Notes under the pieces: generated by a model | Seen by the model: the letters and a program-made list of their open reading frames with translations, nothing else | What the model was told of the DNA's origin: nothing | Database searches by the model: none | Part shown: positions 28,319 through 36,008 of the stretch, one piece after another | Layout: every line of letters starts with the position of its first letter | Position numbering within the stretch: the first letter of the stretch is position 1 | Translations under genes and position numbers: made by a program | Source of the DNA: Rodentibacter haemolyticus | Lineage (GTDB): Bacteria > Pseudomonadota > Gammaproteobacteria > Enterobacterales > Pasteurellaceae | Direction of reading: 5' to 3' | Assembly (NCBI RefSeq): GCF_015356115.1 | Contig: NZ_CP063056.1 | Location: 1,674,001 to 1,738,000, forward strand | Length of the DNA: 64,000 nt

Positions 28319-28406
28319 TATAGTGAATTAAATTTAAAAATGTTTACTGCATTGCTGCACCGTGCTACCTGTACAGTCGGTTTTGTATGTATTTTAATTC
28401 ACTATA
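28319..28406. repeat. Correia-like element in the mreB-mreC gap
   Basis: TATAGTGAATTAAATTT (28319-28335) and AATTCACTATA (ending 28406) are inverted ends. Read on the minus strand, the core CTGTACAGGTAGCACGGTG followed by CAATGCAGT aligns with the element at 22057-22159. It begins 12 bases after the mreB stop. Confidence 0.65.
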
Positions 28407-28435
28407 AAAGTGCGGTTGATTTTGACCGCACTTTT
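28406..28435 (+). terminator. inverted uptake-signal pair, possible terminator after mreB
   Basis: AAAAGTGCGGT and ACCGCACTTTT (ending 28435) form an 11-base stem with an 8-base loop and a terminal T run. Paired uptake signals of this kind commonly serve as Rho-independent terminators in Pasteurellaceae. Here it would attenuate rather than end the mre operon. Confidence 0.6.
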
Positions 28436-28458
28436 GCTTTGAGCATTTAGGAATCCGA

Positions 28459-29514
28459 ATGAAACCGATTTTTGGGAAAGCTCCTCCTCTAGGCATTCGT
28501 TTAATACTTACCGTGATTGCCTCCATCTCGCTAATTCTTGCTGATGAGCAAAATTCGCTGAATAAAGTGCGCAGCATAATGGAAACCGCTGTCGGTGGTT
28601 TGTATTATTTGGCGAATAGTCCGCGTACCGTGTTAGACGGGGTGTCGGAGAATCTTGTCGATACCAATAAATTACAAATCGAAAATAAAGTGCTGCGTGA
28701 GCAGCTACGTGAAAAGAATGCCGATTTATTATTATTAGATCAACTTAAGGTCGAAAATCAGCGTTTACGCTTATTATTAAATTCACCGTTACGGACGGAT
28801 GAATACAAAAAAATTGCAGAAGTGCTAACTGCCGAAACGGATATTTATCGCCAACAAATCATTATCAATCAAGGTGAAAAGGACGGTGCTTATGTAGGCC
28901 AATCGGTGATTGATGAAAAAGGCGTGATTGGACAAATTATTTGGGTAGGCGCGAATACCAGTCGTGTATTATTATTGACCGATGTAACGCATTCAATTCC
29001 GGTGCAAGTGCTACGTAATGATGTGCGTGTGATTGCGAGCGGAACCGGACATACTGATGAGCTTACGCTCGATAATGTGCCTCGTTCGGTGGATATTGAA
29101 AAAGGGGATTTATTGGTCACTTCGGGCTTAGGGGGGCGTTTTATTGAAGGTTATCCGGTGGCAGTGGTTCAAAGCGTATCACGAGACGGATCAAATTATT
29201 TCGCAACGGTCAAAGCTAAACCCTTAGCTTCTTTAGAACGGTTACGTTATGTTCTTCTCCTTTGGCCGAGTAATGTTGATATCTCAAAAGTGAAATCAAT
29301 ATCGCCGGAAGAAGTACGGGAATTGGTGCAAAAACGCTTAGAAAGTCAGGCGAATGAACTGAATAATATCGTGCGTAAAACCAAAATTACAACGGACGAA
29401 CAAGAACCGGCAACAGAAAATGATCGTGATACTGTCGAACCTGAAATACCAACGGAGGCAGCGCAAGAAGAGCCGATTTCATCAGAGCAGTTAGAACATC
29501 GGGAGGAAGACTAA
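28459..29514 (+). CDS. mreC: rod shape-determining protein MreC
   Basis: MreC (351 residues) is a bitopic periplasmic protein linking MreB to PBP2. One membrane segment lies at about residues 13-29 (ILTVIASISLILA). A coiled coil follows at about 70-112 (KLQIENKVLREQLREKNADL), then two beta-barrel domains containing VGQSVIDEKGVIGQI and GDLLVTSGLGGRFIEGYPV. The acidic, low-complexity tail (about residues 300-351) is longer than in E. coli but usual in this family. The mreD ATG overlaps its stop by one base. Confidence 0.95.
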   Translation: MKPIFGKAPPLGIRLILTVIASISLILADEQNSLNKVRSIMETAVGGLYYLANSPRTVLDGVSENLVDTNKLQIENKVLREQLREKNADLLLLDQLKVENQRLRLLLNSPLRTDEYKKIAEVLTAETDIYRQQIIINQGEKDGAYVGQSVIDEKGVIGQIIWVGANTSRVLLLTDVTHSIPVQVLRNDVRVIASGTGHTDELTLDNVPRSVDIEKGDLLVTSGLGGRFIEGYPVAVVQSVSRDGSNYFATVKAKPLASLERLRYVLLLWPSNVDISKVKSISPEEVRELVQKRLESQANELNNIVRKTKITTDEQEPATENDRDTVEPEIPTEAAQEEPISSEQLEHREED

Positions 29515-30002
29515 TGCAAATGCGCTTAATTTTACAATGGGCAACAATTCTTTTGTTTTTTATTGTTGCGCTTGTTATGGAACTTGCACCTTGGCCGTTG
29601 GACTTTCAGGCTTTTAAACCCTCATGGTTGATCCTTGTTTTACTCTATTGGGTATTAGCGATTCCGAATAAAGTGAACATTGGTTTCGCATTTCTACTGG
29701 GGGTAATTTGGGGAGTAGTATTGGGGTCATCCCTTGGCATTCATGCTTTGGTATTATCCATTGCGTTTTATTTCATCGCGAAAAACTATTTGGTTCTCCG
29801 CAACCTTTCTTTGTGGTTTCAAAGTTTATTAGTGATTATTTTTGTTTTTGCCATTCGCTTGACTATTTTCCTTGTGGAATTTTTCCTACATAGCGCAGCA
29901 TTTAATTGGCAGGAAATTTTTGGTGCCGTTGCTTCCGGCATATTATGGCCGTGGGTATTTTTACTTATGCGTAAAATACGCCGCAAAGTCAAGTTACATT
30001 AA
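29514..30002 (+). CDS. mreD: rod shape-determining protein MreD
   Basis: MreD (162 residues) is a small integral membrane protein with about five hydrophobic segments. Recognisable family sequence includes ALVMELAPWPLDFQAFKPSW near the N-terminus and GFAFLLGVIWGVVLGSSLGI in the middle. It is the third part of the MreBCD complex that directs lateral wall synthesis. The ATG (TAATG overlap with mreC at 29514) indicates tight coupling. The chain ends with a basic tail (RKIRRKVKLH). Confidence 0.93.
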   Translation: MQMRLILQWATILLFFIVALVMELAPWPLDFQAFKPSWLILVLLYWVLAIPNKVNIGFAFLLGVIWGVVLGSSLGIHALVLSIAFYFIAKNYLVLRNLSLWFQSLLVIIFVFAIRLTIFLVEFFLHSAAFNWQEIFGAVASGILWPWVFLLMRKIRRKVKLH

Positions 30003-30351
30003 GATAAAAGCGCATTCAGATAGTTTCGGTAAAAGAGATAGTAAAAAAGGAAATACTTGTGATCAAAAGGCCTTTTGAATGTTTGTATAATCTGGAATTT
30101 AAATTCAGGTGAGTAAATTTGTTGGCATTAAGCAGGTTTACACAAGGTTTTCGTGGTACTTGAAATAAAGCCCAACAACTTGTTGTTGGAACTATCGGTT
30201 GTATTTAGCCATAAAAATCCTCCCTTTACTCTATTTGTTTATTTAGTCCGAATTTTTAGGAGCAAATAAAAAATCACAAAAATAAACCCACCTCATTAAA
30301 AAAGACGGGCTGTCGGCTGTCTCATCTGCCGATTAGCAGGTTTTTTTGTTT
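30003..30351. other. 349-base intergenic region after mreD, no gene seen
   Basis: No convincing coding sequence is present. It holds a perfect 16-base palindrome at 30063-30078 (TCAAAAGGCCTTTTGA) and a 7-base-arm hairpin at 30172-30189 (CCAACAA/TTGTTGG). Near 30330-30348 there is a small CTGC/GCAG hairpin followed by seven T. The segment around 30305-30325 (GGGCTGTCGGCTGTCTCATC) faintly recalls the ends of some insertion sequences, but I cannot support that assignment. Confidence 0.4.
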
Positions 30352-30951
30352 TTATTGATTTTTAAATTTTGACCATATTTTATCTTCTTGACCTCGCCAT
30401 AAACGTTGAATATTGTCATGATGGCGATAAATCAATAAGCAGCTTACAAGGGCAACGGGAAAAGTAAATTCCGGTTTAAACCACCAAACATAGAAAGGGA
30501 CAAGTAATGCAGTAACAACTGCACTTAAGGATGAATAGCCACTGATGAGGAAGATGACAAGCCAAGTACCTAATGTTGAGCCGGCAACCGCCCACGCAAT
30601 TGGGGCGATAGCACCGAATGCCGTTGCAACGCCTTTTCCTCCTTTGAATTGAAAGAAGATTGGAAAAATATGACCAAGACAAGCGCCAAGCGCGACCATG
30701 CCTAATTCAAACTGCGTTAATCCTAAGTAATATCCGCCCCAAACTGGTAACATCCCTTTTAAAATATCAAAAATAAGTACGGCTAATGCAATCCACCGAC
30801 CTCCGATACGCAGTACATTCGTCGCACCCGGATTATGAGAGCCATTTTGACGAGGATCTGGTAAGTCGCTCATTTTGCAAACCAAAACAGCACTGGAAAT
30901 AGAGCCTAAGAGATAGGCTAAAATCATATAAAAGATGGCGAACAGGCTCAT
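30352..30951 (-). CDS. plsY: acyl-phosphate:glycerol-3-phosphate acyltransferase PlsY
   Basis: PlsY (199 residues) makes lysophosphatidate from acyl-phosphate and glycerol-3-phosphate at the inner membrane. The three conserved motifs are seen: GSISSAVLVCK near residues 16-26, GSHNPGATNVLRIGG (about 37-51), and FPIFFQFKGGKGVATAFG. About five transmembrane segments are present. GAGG precedes the ATG at 30951. It is transcribed divergently from folB, 84 bases away, the same pair known from H. influenzae. Confidence 0.95.
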   Translation of the reverse strand: MSLFAIFYMILAYLLGSISSAVLVCKMSDLPDPRQNGSHNPGATNVLRIGGRWIALAVLIFDILKGMLPVWGGYYLGLTQFELGMVALGACLGHIFPIFFQFKGGKGVATAFGAIAPIAWAVAGSTLGTWLVIFLISGYSSLSAVVTALLVPFYVWWFKPEFTFPVALVSCLLIYRHHDNIQRLWRGQEDKIWSKFKNQ

Positions 30952-31035
30952 TTATACCTCGGGATGATAAAATTTATTCGCTATTTTACCTAAACTTGAT
31001 AGCATACGCCTACAATAATTTTGGAGGAATCTGAT

Positions 31036-31398
31036 ATGGATCGTATTTTTATTGAAGAATTAACCGTATTTGCTCAAATCGGGGTTTATGACTGGGAGCA
31101 GAAAATTAAACAAAAACTTGTTTTTGACATTGAAATGATGTGGGATTGCCGTAAAACGGCTGAGACGGACGATGTTCAATATTGTTTGAATTATGCGGAG
31201 GTCAGTCAGTTTATTTTAGATTATGTGCAGGGTAAGTCTTTTTTACTTGTCGAGCGTGTGGCTTATGAAGTGGCAGACCGGTTACAGCAACATTTCGGTA
31301 TTTTATGGTTACGTTTAAAATTAAGCAAACCGAAGGCTGTTGCACAGGCGAATAGTGTGGGGATTATTATAGAACGAGGTTCCTATAAATCTGAGTAA
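31036..31398 (+). CDS. folB: dihydroneopterin aldolase FolB
   Basis: FolB (120 residues) converts dihydroneopterin to hydroxymethyl-dihydropterin in folate synthesis. I start it at ATG 31036 (MDRIFIEELTVFAQIGVYDW), with GGAGG at 31023-31027 exactly 8 bases upstream; a TTG at 31021 would place the Shine-Dalgarno inside the gene. The active-site segment LNYAEVSQFI and the lysine in LSKPKAVAQANSVGI are conserved. A strong terminator follows at 31455. Confidence 0.93.
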   Translation: MDRIFIEELTVFAQIGVYDWEQKIKQKLVFDIEMMWDCRKTAETDDVQYCLNYAEVSQFILDYVQGKSFLLVERVAYEVADRLQQHFGILWLRLKLSKPKAVAQANSVGIIIERGSYKSE

Positions 31399-31454
31399 AA
31401 ACAAGAAAAGCGGCAATTTACTAAAGTTAAAACTTTCTTTCCTTCTTTTAAAAG

Positions 31455-31481
31455 AAAAACCCGACCAAAGTCGGGTTTTTT
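31455..31481. terminator. bidirectional terminator between folB and rplI
   Basis: AAAAACCCGAC (31455-31465) pairs with GTCGGGTTTTT around a 5-base loop. It ends the convergent folB and rpsF-priB-rpsR-rplI transcripts. Confidence 0.88.
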
Positions 31482-31495
31482 ATCCATGGGATAAA

Positions 31496-31945
31496 TTATT
31501 CAGCAACAACAATAATGTTTAATGATGCGAATACTTCACCGTGAAGTTGGAAACGAACATCGTGATCACCAAGCGTACGGATTGGACCATTTGGTAAACG
31601 AACTTCGCTTTTCGCAATTTCAACACCTGCTGCGGTCACTGCTTCAGCAATATCACGAGTTGTGATAGCACCGAATAAACGACCTTCATCGCCGGCTTTT
31701 GATGCGATAGTTATTGATTCTAAGGCCGTTACTTGTGCCGCACGAGCTTGTGCTGCTGCAAGGTTTGCCGCTGCCGCCGCTTCTAATTCAGCGCGACGTG
31801 CTTCAAAATGTTCAATGTTAGCTTTAGTTGCCATAACCGCTTTACCTTGTGGGATTAAGAAGTTACGTGCAAAACCTGATTTAACATTAACCTGATCACC
31901 TACGTTACCTAGGTGAGCGATTTTATCTAAAAGAATTACTTGCAT
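31496..31945 (-). CDS. rplI: 50S ribosomal protein L9
   Basis: L9 (149 residues) has the N-terminal RNA-binding domain MQVILLDKIAHLGNVGDQVN with FLIPQGKAV, a long alanine-rich connecting helix (about residues 45-75), and the C-terminal domain ending SLNIIVVAE. It is the last gene of the rpsF-priB-rpsR-rplI operon on the minus strand, 16 bases after rpsR, with an AAGGAGATA ribosome-binding site. Confidence 0.97.
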   Translation of the reverse strand: MQVILLDKIAHLGNVGDQVNVKSGFARNFLIPQGKAVMATKANIEHFEARRAELEAAAAANLAAAQARAAQVTALESITIASKAGDEGRLFGAITTRDIAEAVTAAGVEIAKSEVRLPNGPIRTLGDHDVRFQLHGEVFASLNIIVVAE

Positions 31946-31961
31946 TACCGTATCTCCTTAA

Positions 31962-32189
31962 TTACTGATGGTTGTCAGTGTATGGAAGTAACGCTAAATA
32001 ACGCGCGCGTTTAATTGCACGAGCTAATTGACGTTGGTACTTCGCACGAGTACCGGTAATACGGCTTGGTACAATTTTGCCGCTTTCAGAAATGTAGTTC
32101 TTTAATGTTGCAATATCTTTGTAATCGATTTCTACAACATTTTCCGCTGTGAAACGGCAGAACTTACGACGACGGAAATAACGTGCCAT
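31962..32189 (-). CDS. rpsR: 30S ribosomal protein S18
   Basis: S18 (75 residues) is basic and matches the family throughout, from MARYFRRRKFCRFTAENVVE to the C-terminal LARAIKRARYLALLPYTDNH. It binds next to S6 on the 30S platform; the two are encoded in the same operon with priB between them. It lies 11 bases downstream of priB with an AGGAGA ribosome-binding site. Confidence 0.97.
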   Translation of the reverse strand: MARYFRRRKFCRFTAENVVEIDYKDIATLKNYISESGKIVPSRITGTRAKYQRQLARAIKRARYLALLPYTDNHQ

Positions 32190-32200
32190 TTGGCTGTCTC

Positions 32201-32527
32201 CTAATCTATAAATTCGATTTGCTCGGCATGTAATACTAATTGATTTAAACCGTTTGAGGTTTTATGTGAGGTAATGAAACCCACAATCAAAAGTTGACTG
32301 CCGACCGTAATGCTTTGAGTTTTTTCTACTAATTGACGACCACTTACTTGAATTGGCATTTTTAACCATGCTTGGCGTGATAATCCTGTTTCGATTTTCT
32401 CTGAACGATGTTCTAACCAAAAACCACAATGCTCAATTCCGTTCGGGCTTTTTGAACGCTTAGGAGGTTGGGTCACAACTCCTACTAACGATAAGCGATT
32501 ATCAATGTTTGAATTACTCTTCAGCAT
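32201..32527 (-). CDS. priB: primosomal replication protein PriB
   Basis: PriB (108 residues from the ATG at 32527) is a single-strand DNA-binding OB-fold protein that helps PriA restart stalled forks. Family sequence includes NRLSLVGVVTQPPKR near the start and SRQAWLKMPIQVSGRQL in the middle. I reject the start at 32548 because the conserved protein begins MLKSN and the extra seven residues lie inside rpsF. The remaining 14-base overlap with the rpsF end suggests translational coupling. Its place between rpsF and rpsR is the normal gammaproteobacterial order. Confidence 0.92.
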   Translation of the reverse strand: MLKSNSNIDNRLSLVGVVTQPPKRSKSPNGIEHCGFWLEHRSEKIETGLSRQAWLKMPIQVSGRQLVEKTQSITVGSQLLIVGFITSHKTSNGLNQLVLHAEQIEFID

Positions 32528-32891
32528 CCTCAAAATCGTTGTTTTCAACTTCAGCTAAAGCTTTACGATCATCTTTTGCTTTAACCATTGGGGACGCTTC
32601 TGTTACGGCGTGCTTAGTATGGATAACAAGACTGCGTAATACAGCATCGTTATAACGGAAAGTCGTTTCTAGCTCGTCGATGACTTGTTGAGGCGCTTCT
32701 ACATTCATAAGCACATAATGTGCTTTGTGTAATTTGTTAATTGGGTACGCTAATTGGCGACGACCCCAATCTTCTAGGCGATGAACCTGACCACCGGCTT
32801 CTTTTACAGAACCTGTGTAACGTTCAATCATACCTGATACTTGCTCGCTTTGGTCCGGGTGAACCATAAACACGATTTCGTAGTGACGCAT
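32514..32891 (-). CDS. rpsF: 30S ribosomal protein S6
   Basis: S6 (125 residues) starts MRHYEIVFMVHPDQSEQV and contains VHRLEDWGRRQLAYPINK and HAKHYVLMNVE-like beta strands (here HKAHYVLMNVEAP). The acidic tail after about residue 100 (ending ENNDFEDAEE) is the substrate for glutamate addition by RimK in other bacteria. It is the first gene of its operon, preceded by a probable S6:S18-binding leader hairpin. Confidence 0.97.
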   Translation of the reverse strand: MRHYEIVFMVHPDQSEQVSGMIERYTGSVKEAGGQVHRLEDWGRRQLAYPINKLHKAHYVLMNVEAPQQVIDELETTFRYNDAVLRSLVIHTKHAVTEASPMVKAKDDRKALAEVENNDFEDAEE

Positions 32892-32914
32892 TACTGCTCC
32901 TTACGGGTTAATCA

Positions 32915-32950
32915 GCCTTTGACGTAGATTAGCCACCAATCTGCAAAGGC
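32915..32950 (-). promoter_or_regulatory. putative S6:S18 ribosomal-protein leader hairpin
   Basis: In the rpsF 5' leader, on the minus strand, GCCTTTG (from 32950) pairs with CAAAGGC (to 32915), with an inner AGATT/AATCT pair and GGTGGCT between. An unpaired CCCG lies just downstream, 8 bases before the ribosome-binding site AAGGAG. Known S6:S18 autoregulatory leaders use a hairpin with exposed CCG near the rpsF start. The assignment is by position and pattern only. Confidence 0.4.
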
Positions 32951-33041
32951 AAGGAACGAAAATTCAATGTGGCTAAGGGTTGCGGATTATACATAAAATT
33001 TTGCATTCCGCAACCGATTTGAGTTGTTTTTAAGCAAAAAG

Positions 33042-33065
33042 AAAGCCGATAACATTATCGGCTTT
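33042..33065 (-). terminator. Rho-independent terminator after infA
   Basis: AAAGCCGATA and TATCGGCTTT form a 10-base stem with a 4-base loop. On the minus strand the hairpin is followed by a T-rich run, placing it 17 bases after the infA stop. Confidence 0.75.
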
Positions 33066-33081
33066 GCTGGGGGAAATAAAG

Positions 33082-33300
33082 CTAGCGGCTACGAAAAACA
33101 ATGCGTCCTTTGCTTAAGTCATAAGGGGTCATTTCTACGGTAACTTTATCGCCGGTTAAAATGCGAATATAGTTTTTACGCATTTTTCCCGAAATGTGAG
33201 CCGTTACTACGTGACCATTTTCCAATTCCACACGAAACATTGTGTTTGGGAGTGTTTCCAAAATGGTACCTTGCATTTCAATGCTATCTTCTTTTGCCAT
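33082..33300 (-). CDS. infA: translation initiation factor IF-1
   Basis: IF-1 (72 residues) is a single OB-fold that occupies the ribosomal A site during initiation. The sequence MAKEDSIEMQGTILETLPNT, then HISGKMRKNYIRILTGDKV and the end SKGRIVFRSR is nearly invariant in this group. It is alone on the minus strand between rpsF and rsmA, with a GAGG ribosome-binding site and a terminator after it. Confidence 0.97.
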   Translation of the reverse strand: MAKEDSIEMQGTILETLPNTMFRVELENGHVVTAHISGKMRKNYIRILTGDKVTVEMTPYDLSKGRIVFRSR

Positions 33301-33508
33301 TGTATCCTCTAAAAAAATAATGGTTTTTTGACCGCACTTTGGGTCAATTTTGATAAAAAACGCGCGGATTATAGCCGTTTTTGGGATTATACGAAAGATG
33401 AAAATAAAATTGAGGGGAAAAAAGTTAATTTAGTCTAAATGCATGACGATTTACAATCCCGAAACAGGCTCTATAATGAACGCCATTTTATATTAAAGAT
33501 AACATATT

Positions 33509-34369
33509 ATGAACTCAAAAAAGCACTTGGGGCATACCGCCCGTAAACGTTTCGGACAAAACTTTTTGCACGACAATAACGTGATTCAAAATATCGTCGC
33601 CGCTATTTATCCACAAAAAGATCAATTTTTGGTTGAAATTGGTCCGGGGCTTGGTGCATTAACCGAACCGGTCGGTGAGCTGGTGGATCATCTGACAGTG
33701 GTTGAACTGGATCGCGATCTTGCCGAGCGTTTACGTCATCATCCTTTTTTACACCAAAAATTAAATGTCATTGAAACCGATGCAATGCAATTTGATTTCG
33801 GCTCGCTTTATGCGGAACAAATTTATACACCGAAACAAAAATTACGCGTATTTGGTAATCTTCCATACAATATTTCAACGCCCTTAATGTTCCACTTATT
33901 CAACTATCATGATGTTATCCAAGATATGCATTTTATGTTGCAAAAAGAGGTAGTGAAACGCTTATGTGCTGCGCCGAATAGCAAGGCTTATGGTCGTTTA
34001 ACGATTATGGCGCAATATTTCTGCCAAGTGATGCCGGTGTTGGAAGTTCCGCCGAGCGCATTTAAACCTGCGCCGAAAGTCGATTCGGCAGTCGTACGCT
34101 TAATTCCGCATAAAGAGCTCCCTCATCCTGTAAAAGATTTATATTGGCTAAATCGCGTGTGTTCGCAGGCATTTAATCAACGCCGTAAAACATTGCGTAA
34201 TGCCCTTTCCGGTTTATTTTCTCCGGAAAATTTGACCGCACTTGGTATTGATCTCAATGCGCGGGCTGAAAATCTCTCTATTGCGGATTATGCGCGTTTA
34301 GCGAATTGGTTGGCGGACAATCCCTCCGTTGATATCAATAAAAATGAAATCATAGATGACGAAGTCTAG
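33509..34369 (+). CDS. rsmA: 16S rRNA dimethyladenosine transferase RsmA (KsgA)
   Basis: RsmA (286 residues) dimethylates A1518 and A1519 at the 3' end of 16S rRNA. The S-adenosylmethionine motifs are clear: RFGQNFLHDNNVIQNIV at about residues 14-30, LVEIGPGLGALTEPV, and the catalytic FGNLPYNISTPLMFHL. The C-terminal helical domain ends with LSIADYARLANWL. Its apaH neighbour, 42 bases downstream, is the common partner. A Hin-type uptake signal is in frame at about 34234. Confidence 0.96.
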   Translation: MNSKKHLGHTARKRFGQNFLHDNNVIQNIVAAIYPQKDQFLVEIGPGLGALTEPVGELVDHLTVVELDRDLAERLRHHPFLHQKLNVIETDAMQFDFGSLYAEQIYTPKQKLRVFGNLPYNISTPLMFHLFNYHDVIQDMHFMLQKEVVKRLCAAPNSKAYGRLTIMAQYFCQVMPVLEVPPSAFKPAPKVDSAVVRLIPHKELPHPVKDLYWLNRVCSQAFNQRRKTLRNALSGLFSPENLTALGIDLNARAENLSIADYARLANWLADNPSVDINKNEIIDDEV

Positions 34370-34411
34370 TAATGGCATCATTTAAATTTTTTACTTAAAA
34401 GAGCGGTCAAA

Positions 34412-35239
34412 ATGGCAACTTATTTAATCGGTGATTTACAAGGTTGTTTTGATGAATTACAGCTTTTGTTGGATCGTGTTCAATTTAACCCGAACAAAGA
34501 CAAACTTTACCTTGTCGGTGATCTCGTTGCCCGTGGTGATAAATCTTTAGACTGTTTACGTTTTGTAAAATCTCTCGGCAATGCGGCACAAACGGTACTG
34601 GGCAATCACGATCTGCATTTAATATCAACCGCACTTGGTATTAAAAAAGTTAAGCCCCGAGATCGCGTTGAAGCGATTTTTCAGGCTCCGGATTTTGAAG
34701 CGCTCATTGATTGGCTTCGTCATCAACCTTTACTTGTTCATCACGAAGAATTTAATTTTGTGATGACGCACGCGGGAATCTCGCCTGATTGGGATCTCCC
34801 CACAGCAAAGGCTTGTGCCAAAGAAGTGGAAAACATATTACAAAACGGTGATTTTTACGCTTTAATTTCTCAAATGTACGAAAATCAGCCTGACCGTTGG
34901 TCTGCTGATTTAGAGAGTATCAATCGTTGGCGATATATCATTAACGTATTTACCCGTATGCGTTTTTGCTATTTTGACCATCGTTTAGATTTTGTCTGTA
35001 AATTGCCCCCTAAAGAAGCCCCGGCAGAACTCACCCCTTGGTTTAATTTGGATAATCCGCTTTATCGGCAAGTGTCGATTATATTTGGACATTGGGCGAG
35101 TTTAGTTGATGAAAAAACACCACCGAATATTTACGCACTTGATACCGGTTGTGTATGGAATAATCGAATGACGATGTTACGTTGGGAAGACAAACGAATT
35201 TTTACACAAAGTGCGGTCAAAAATTACAGTGATTTTTAA
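34412..35239 (+). CDS. apaH: bis(5'-nucleosyl)-tetraphosphatase ApaH
   Basis: ApaH (275 residues) splits diadenosine tetraphosphate into two ADP. The metallophosphatase motifs are GDLQGCFDELQLLLD (GD), LVGDLVARGDKSLD (GD-x-V-x-R), GNHDLHL (GNHD), and the late FGHWASL, as expected for the symmetrical enzyme. Length agrees with E. coli ApaH. A USS-like GAGCGGTC lies in the gap to rsmA and a full signal near 35211 inside the 3' end. Confidence 0.95.
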   Translation: MATYLIGDLQGCFDELQLLLDRVQFNPNKDKLYLVGDLVARGDKSLDCLRFVKSLGNAAQTVLGNHDLHLISTALGIKKVKPRDRVEAIFQAPDFEALIDWLRHQPLLVHHEEFNFVMTHAGISPDWDLPTAKACAKEVENILQNGDFYALISQMYENQPDRWSADLESINRWRYIINVFTRMRFCYFDHRLDFVCKLPPKEAPAELTPWFNLDNPLYRQVSIIFGHWASLVDEKTPPNIYALDTGCVWNNRMTMLRWEDKRIFTQSAVKNYSDF

Positions 35240-35275
35240 TCTGAATTCTATTATTGCACACTCATAGGAAATACA

Positions 35276-35908
35276 ATGATGGAACCTCGTTTATCTGATC
35301 AATCCTGCGAGCTTTTTAATATTCCTTTTTTCCAATTTGCTCAAATGAAAAAATTTTGTCCGGAAGAAATTCCGGCGATCAAAGCGCGTTATAAGAAGGA
35401 ATGGGATAATTGGAAAGCAATAATTCAGGCCGTTTCGGCTCAACTTGGTTCACCTTTTGCGAAACCTCATATTGAAAGTTGGACGAATGGTTGGCAGGTT
35501 CGGGCACATTTCTTTGCATATTTTAAATATGAGTTTAATCAAAATTCAGCCGCTATTTTCTCCGTGCTGTTGAATCGCCGCCGTCTTTCAGTGAGCTTGG
35601 ATTGGCATTGTTATCGCGCGGATCGCTCACAAATTAGCGTGCAACAATATAATCAATGGTTGGATAATTTTGACTTTATCGGTTTTGCCGATTTTGATTT
35701 GTGGCGCAGTGATGAAAGTGAGTATGATGATTTTCGACAAGCTAAACAATTTACCCAACAAGATCTTCTTTTACGTAACGATGAGGATTTTTGGTGCATA
35801 GGCAAAAATGTTGAAAAAGCCGATTTAGCAAAACTGGAAACGATTGCCTTTATTACAGAGACAGTCCGGGCTCTTGAGCCTCTCTATAATCATATCCATC
35901 AAACTTAA
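35276..35908 (+). CDS. HI_0552-family protein of unknown function
   Basis: This 210-residue protein is similar to the uncharacterised Pasteurellaceae protein known as HI_0552, which also follows apaH in H. influenzae. It is a soluble alpha/beta protein with many aromatic residues, for example KKEWDNWKAIIQAVSAQLG and SVSLDWHCYRADRSQISVQQ. I see no signal peptide, membrane segment or known catalytic motif. Two ATGs overlap at the start (35276 and 35279), both after AGGAAA. The function is unknown; the place after apaH does not by itself imply nucleotide metabolism. Confidence 0.8.
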   Translation: MMEPRLSDQSCELFNIPFFQFAQMKKFCPEEIPAIKARYKKEWDNWKAIIQAVSAQLGSPFAKPHIESWTNGWQVRAHFFAYFKYEFNQNSAAIFSVLLNRRRLSVSLDWHCYRADRSQISVQQYNQWLDNFDFIGFADFDLWRSDESEYDDFRQAKQFTQQDLLLRNDEDFWCIGKNVEKADLAKLETIAFITETVRALEPLYNHIHQT

Positions 35909-36008
35909 TTTTTTCTCCTTACTGAATAATGACCACCCTTATCGTTTCGTGGTATTATTACATTAATTTAACATTTTTAACGAAATTTAATCATTTTAGG
36001 AGTAGTTT

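Noticed and set aside
30300..30351. Insertion-sequence end next to plsY
   Set aside because: The resemblance is limited to about ten bases, with no partner end or transposase fragment.
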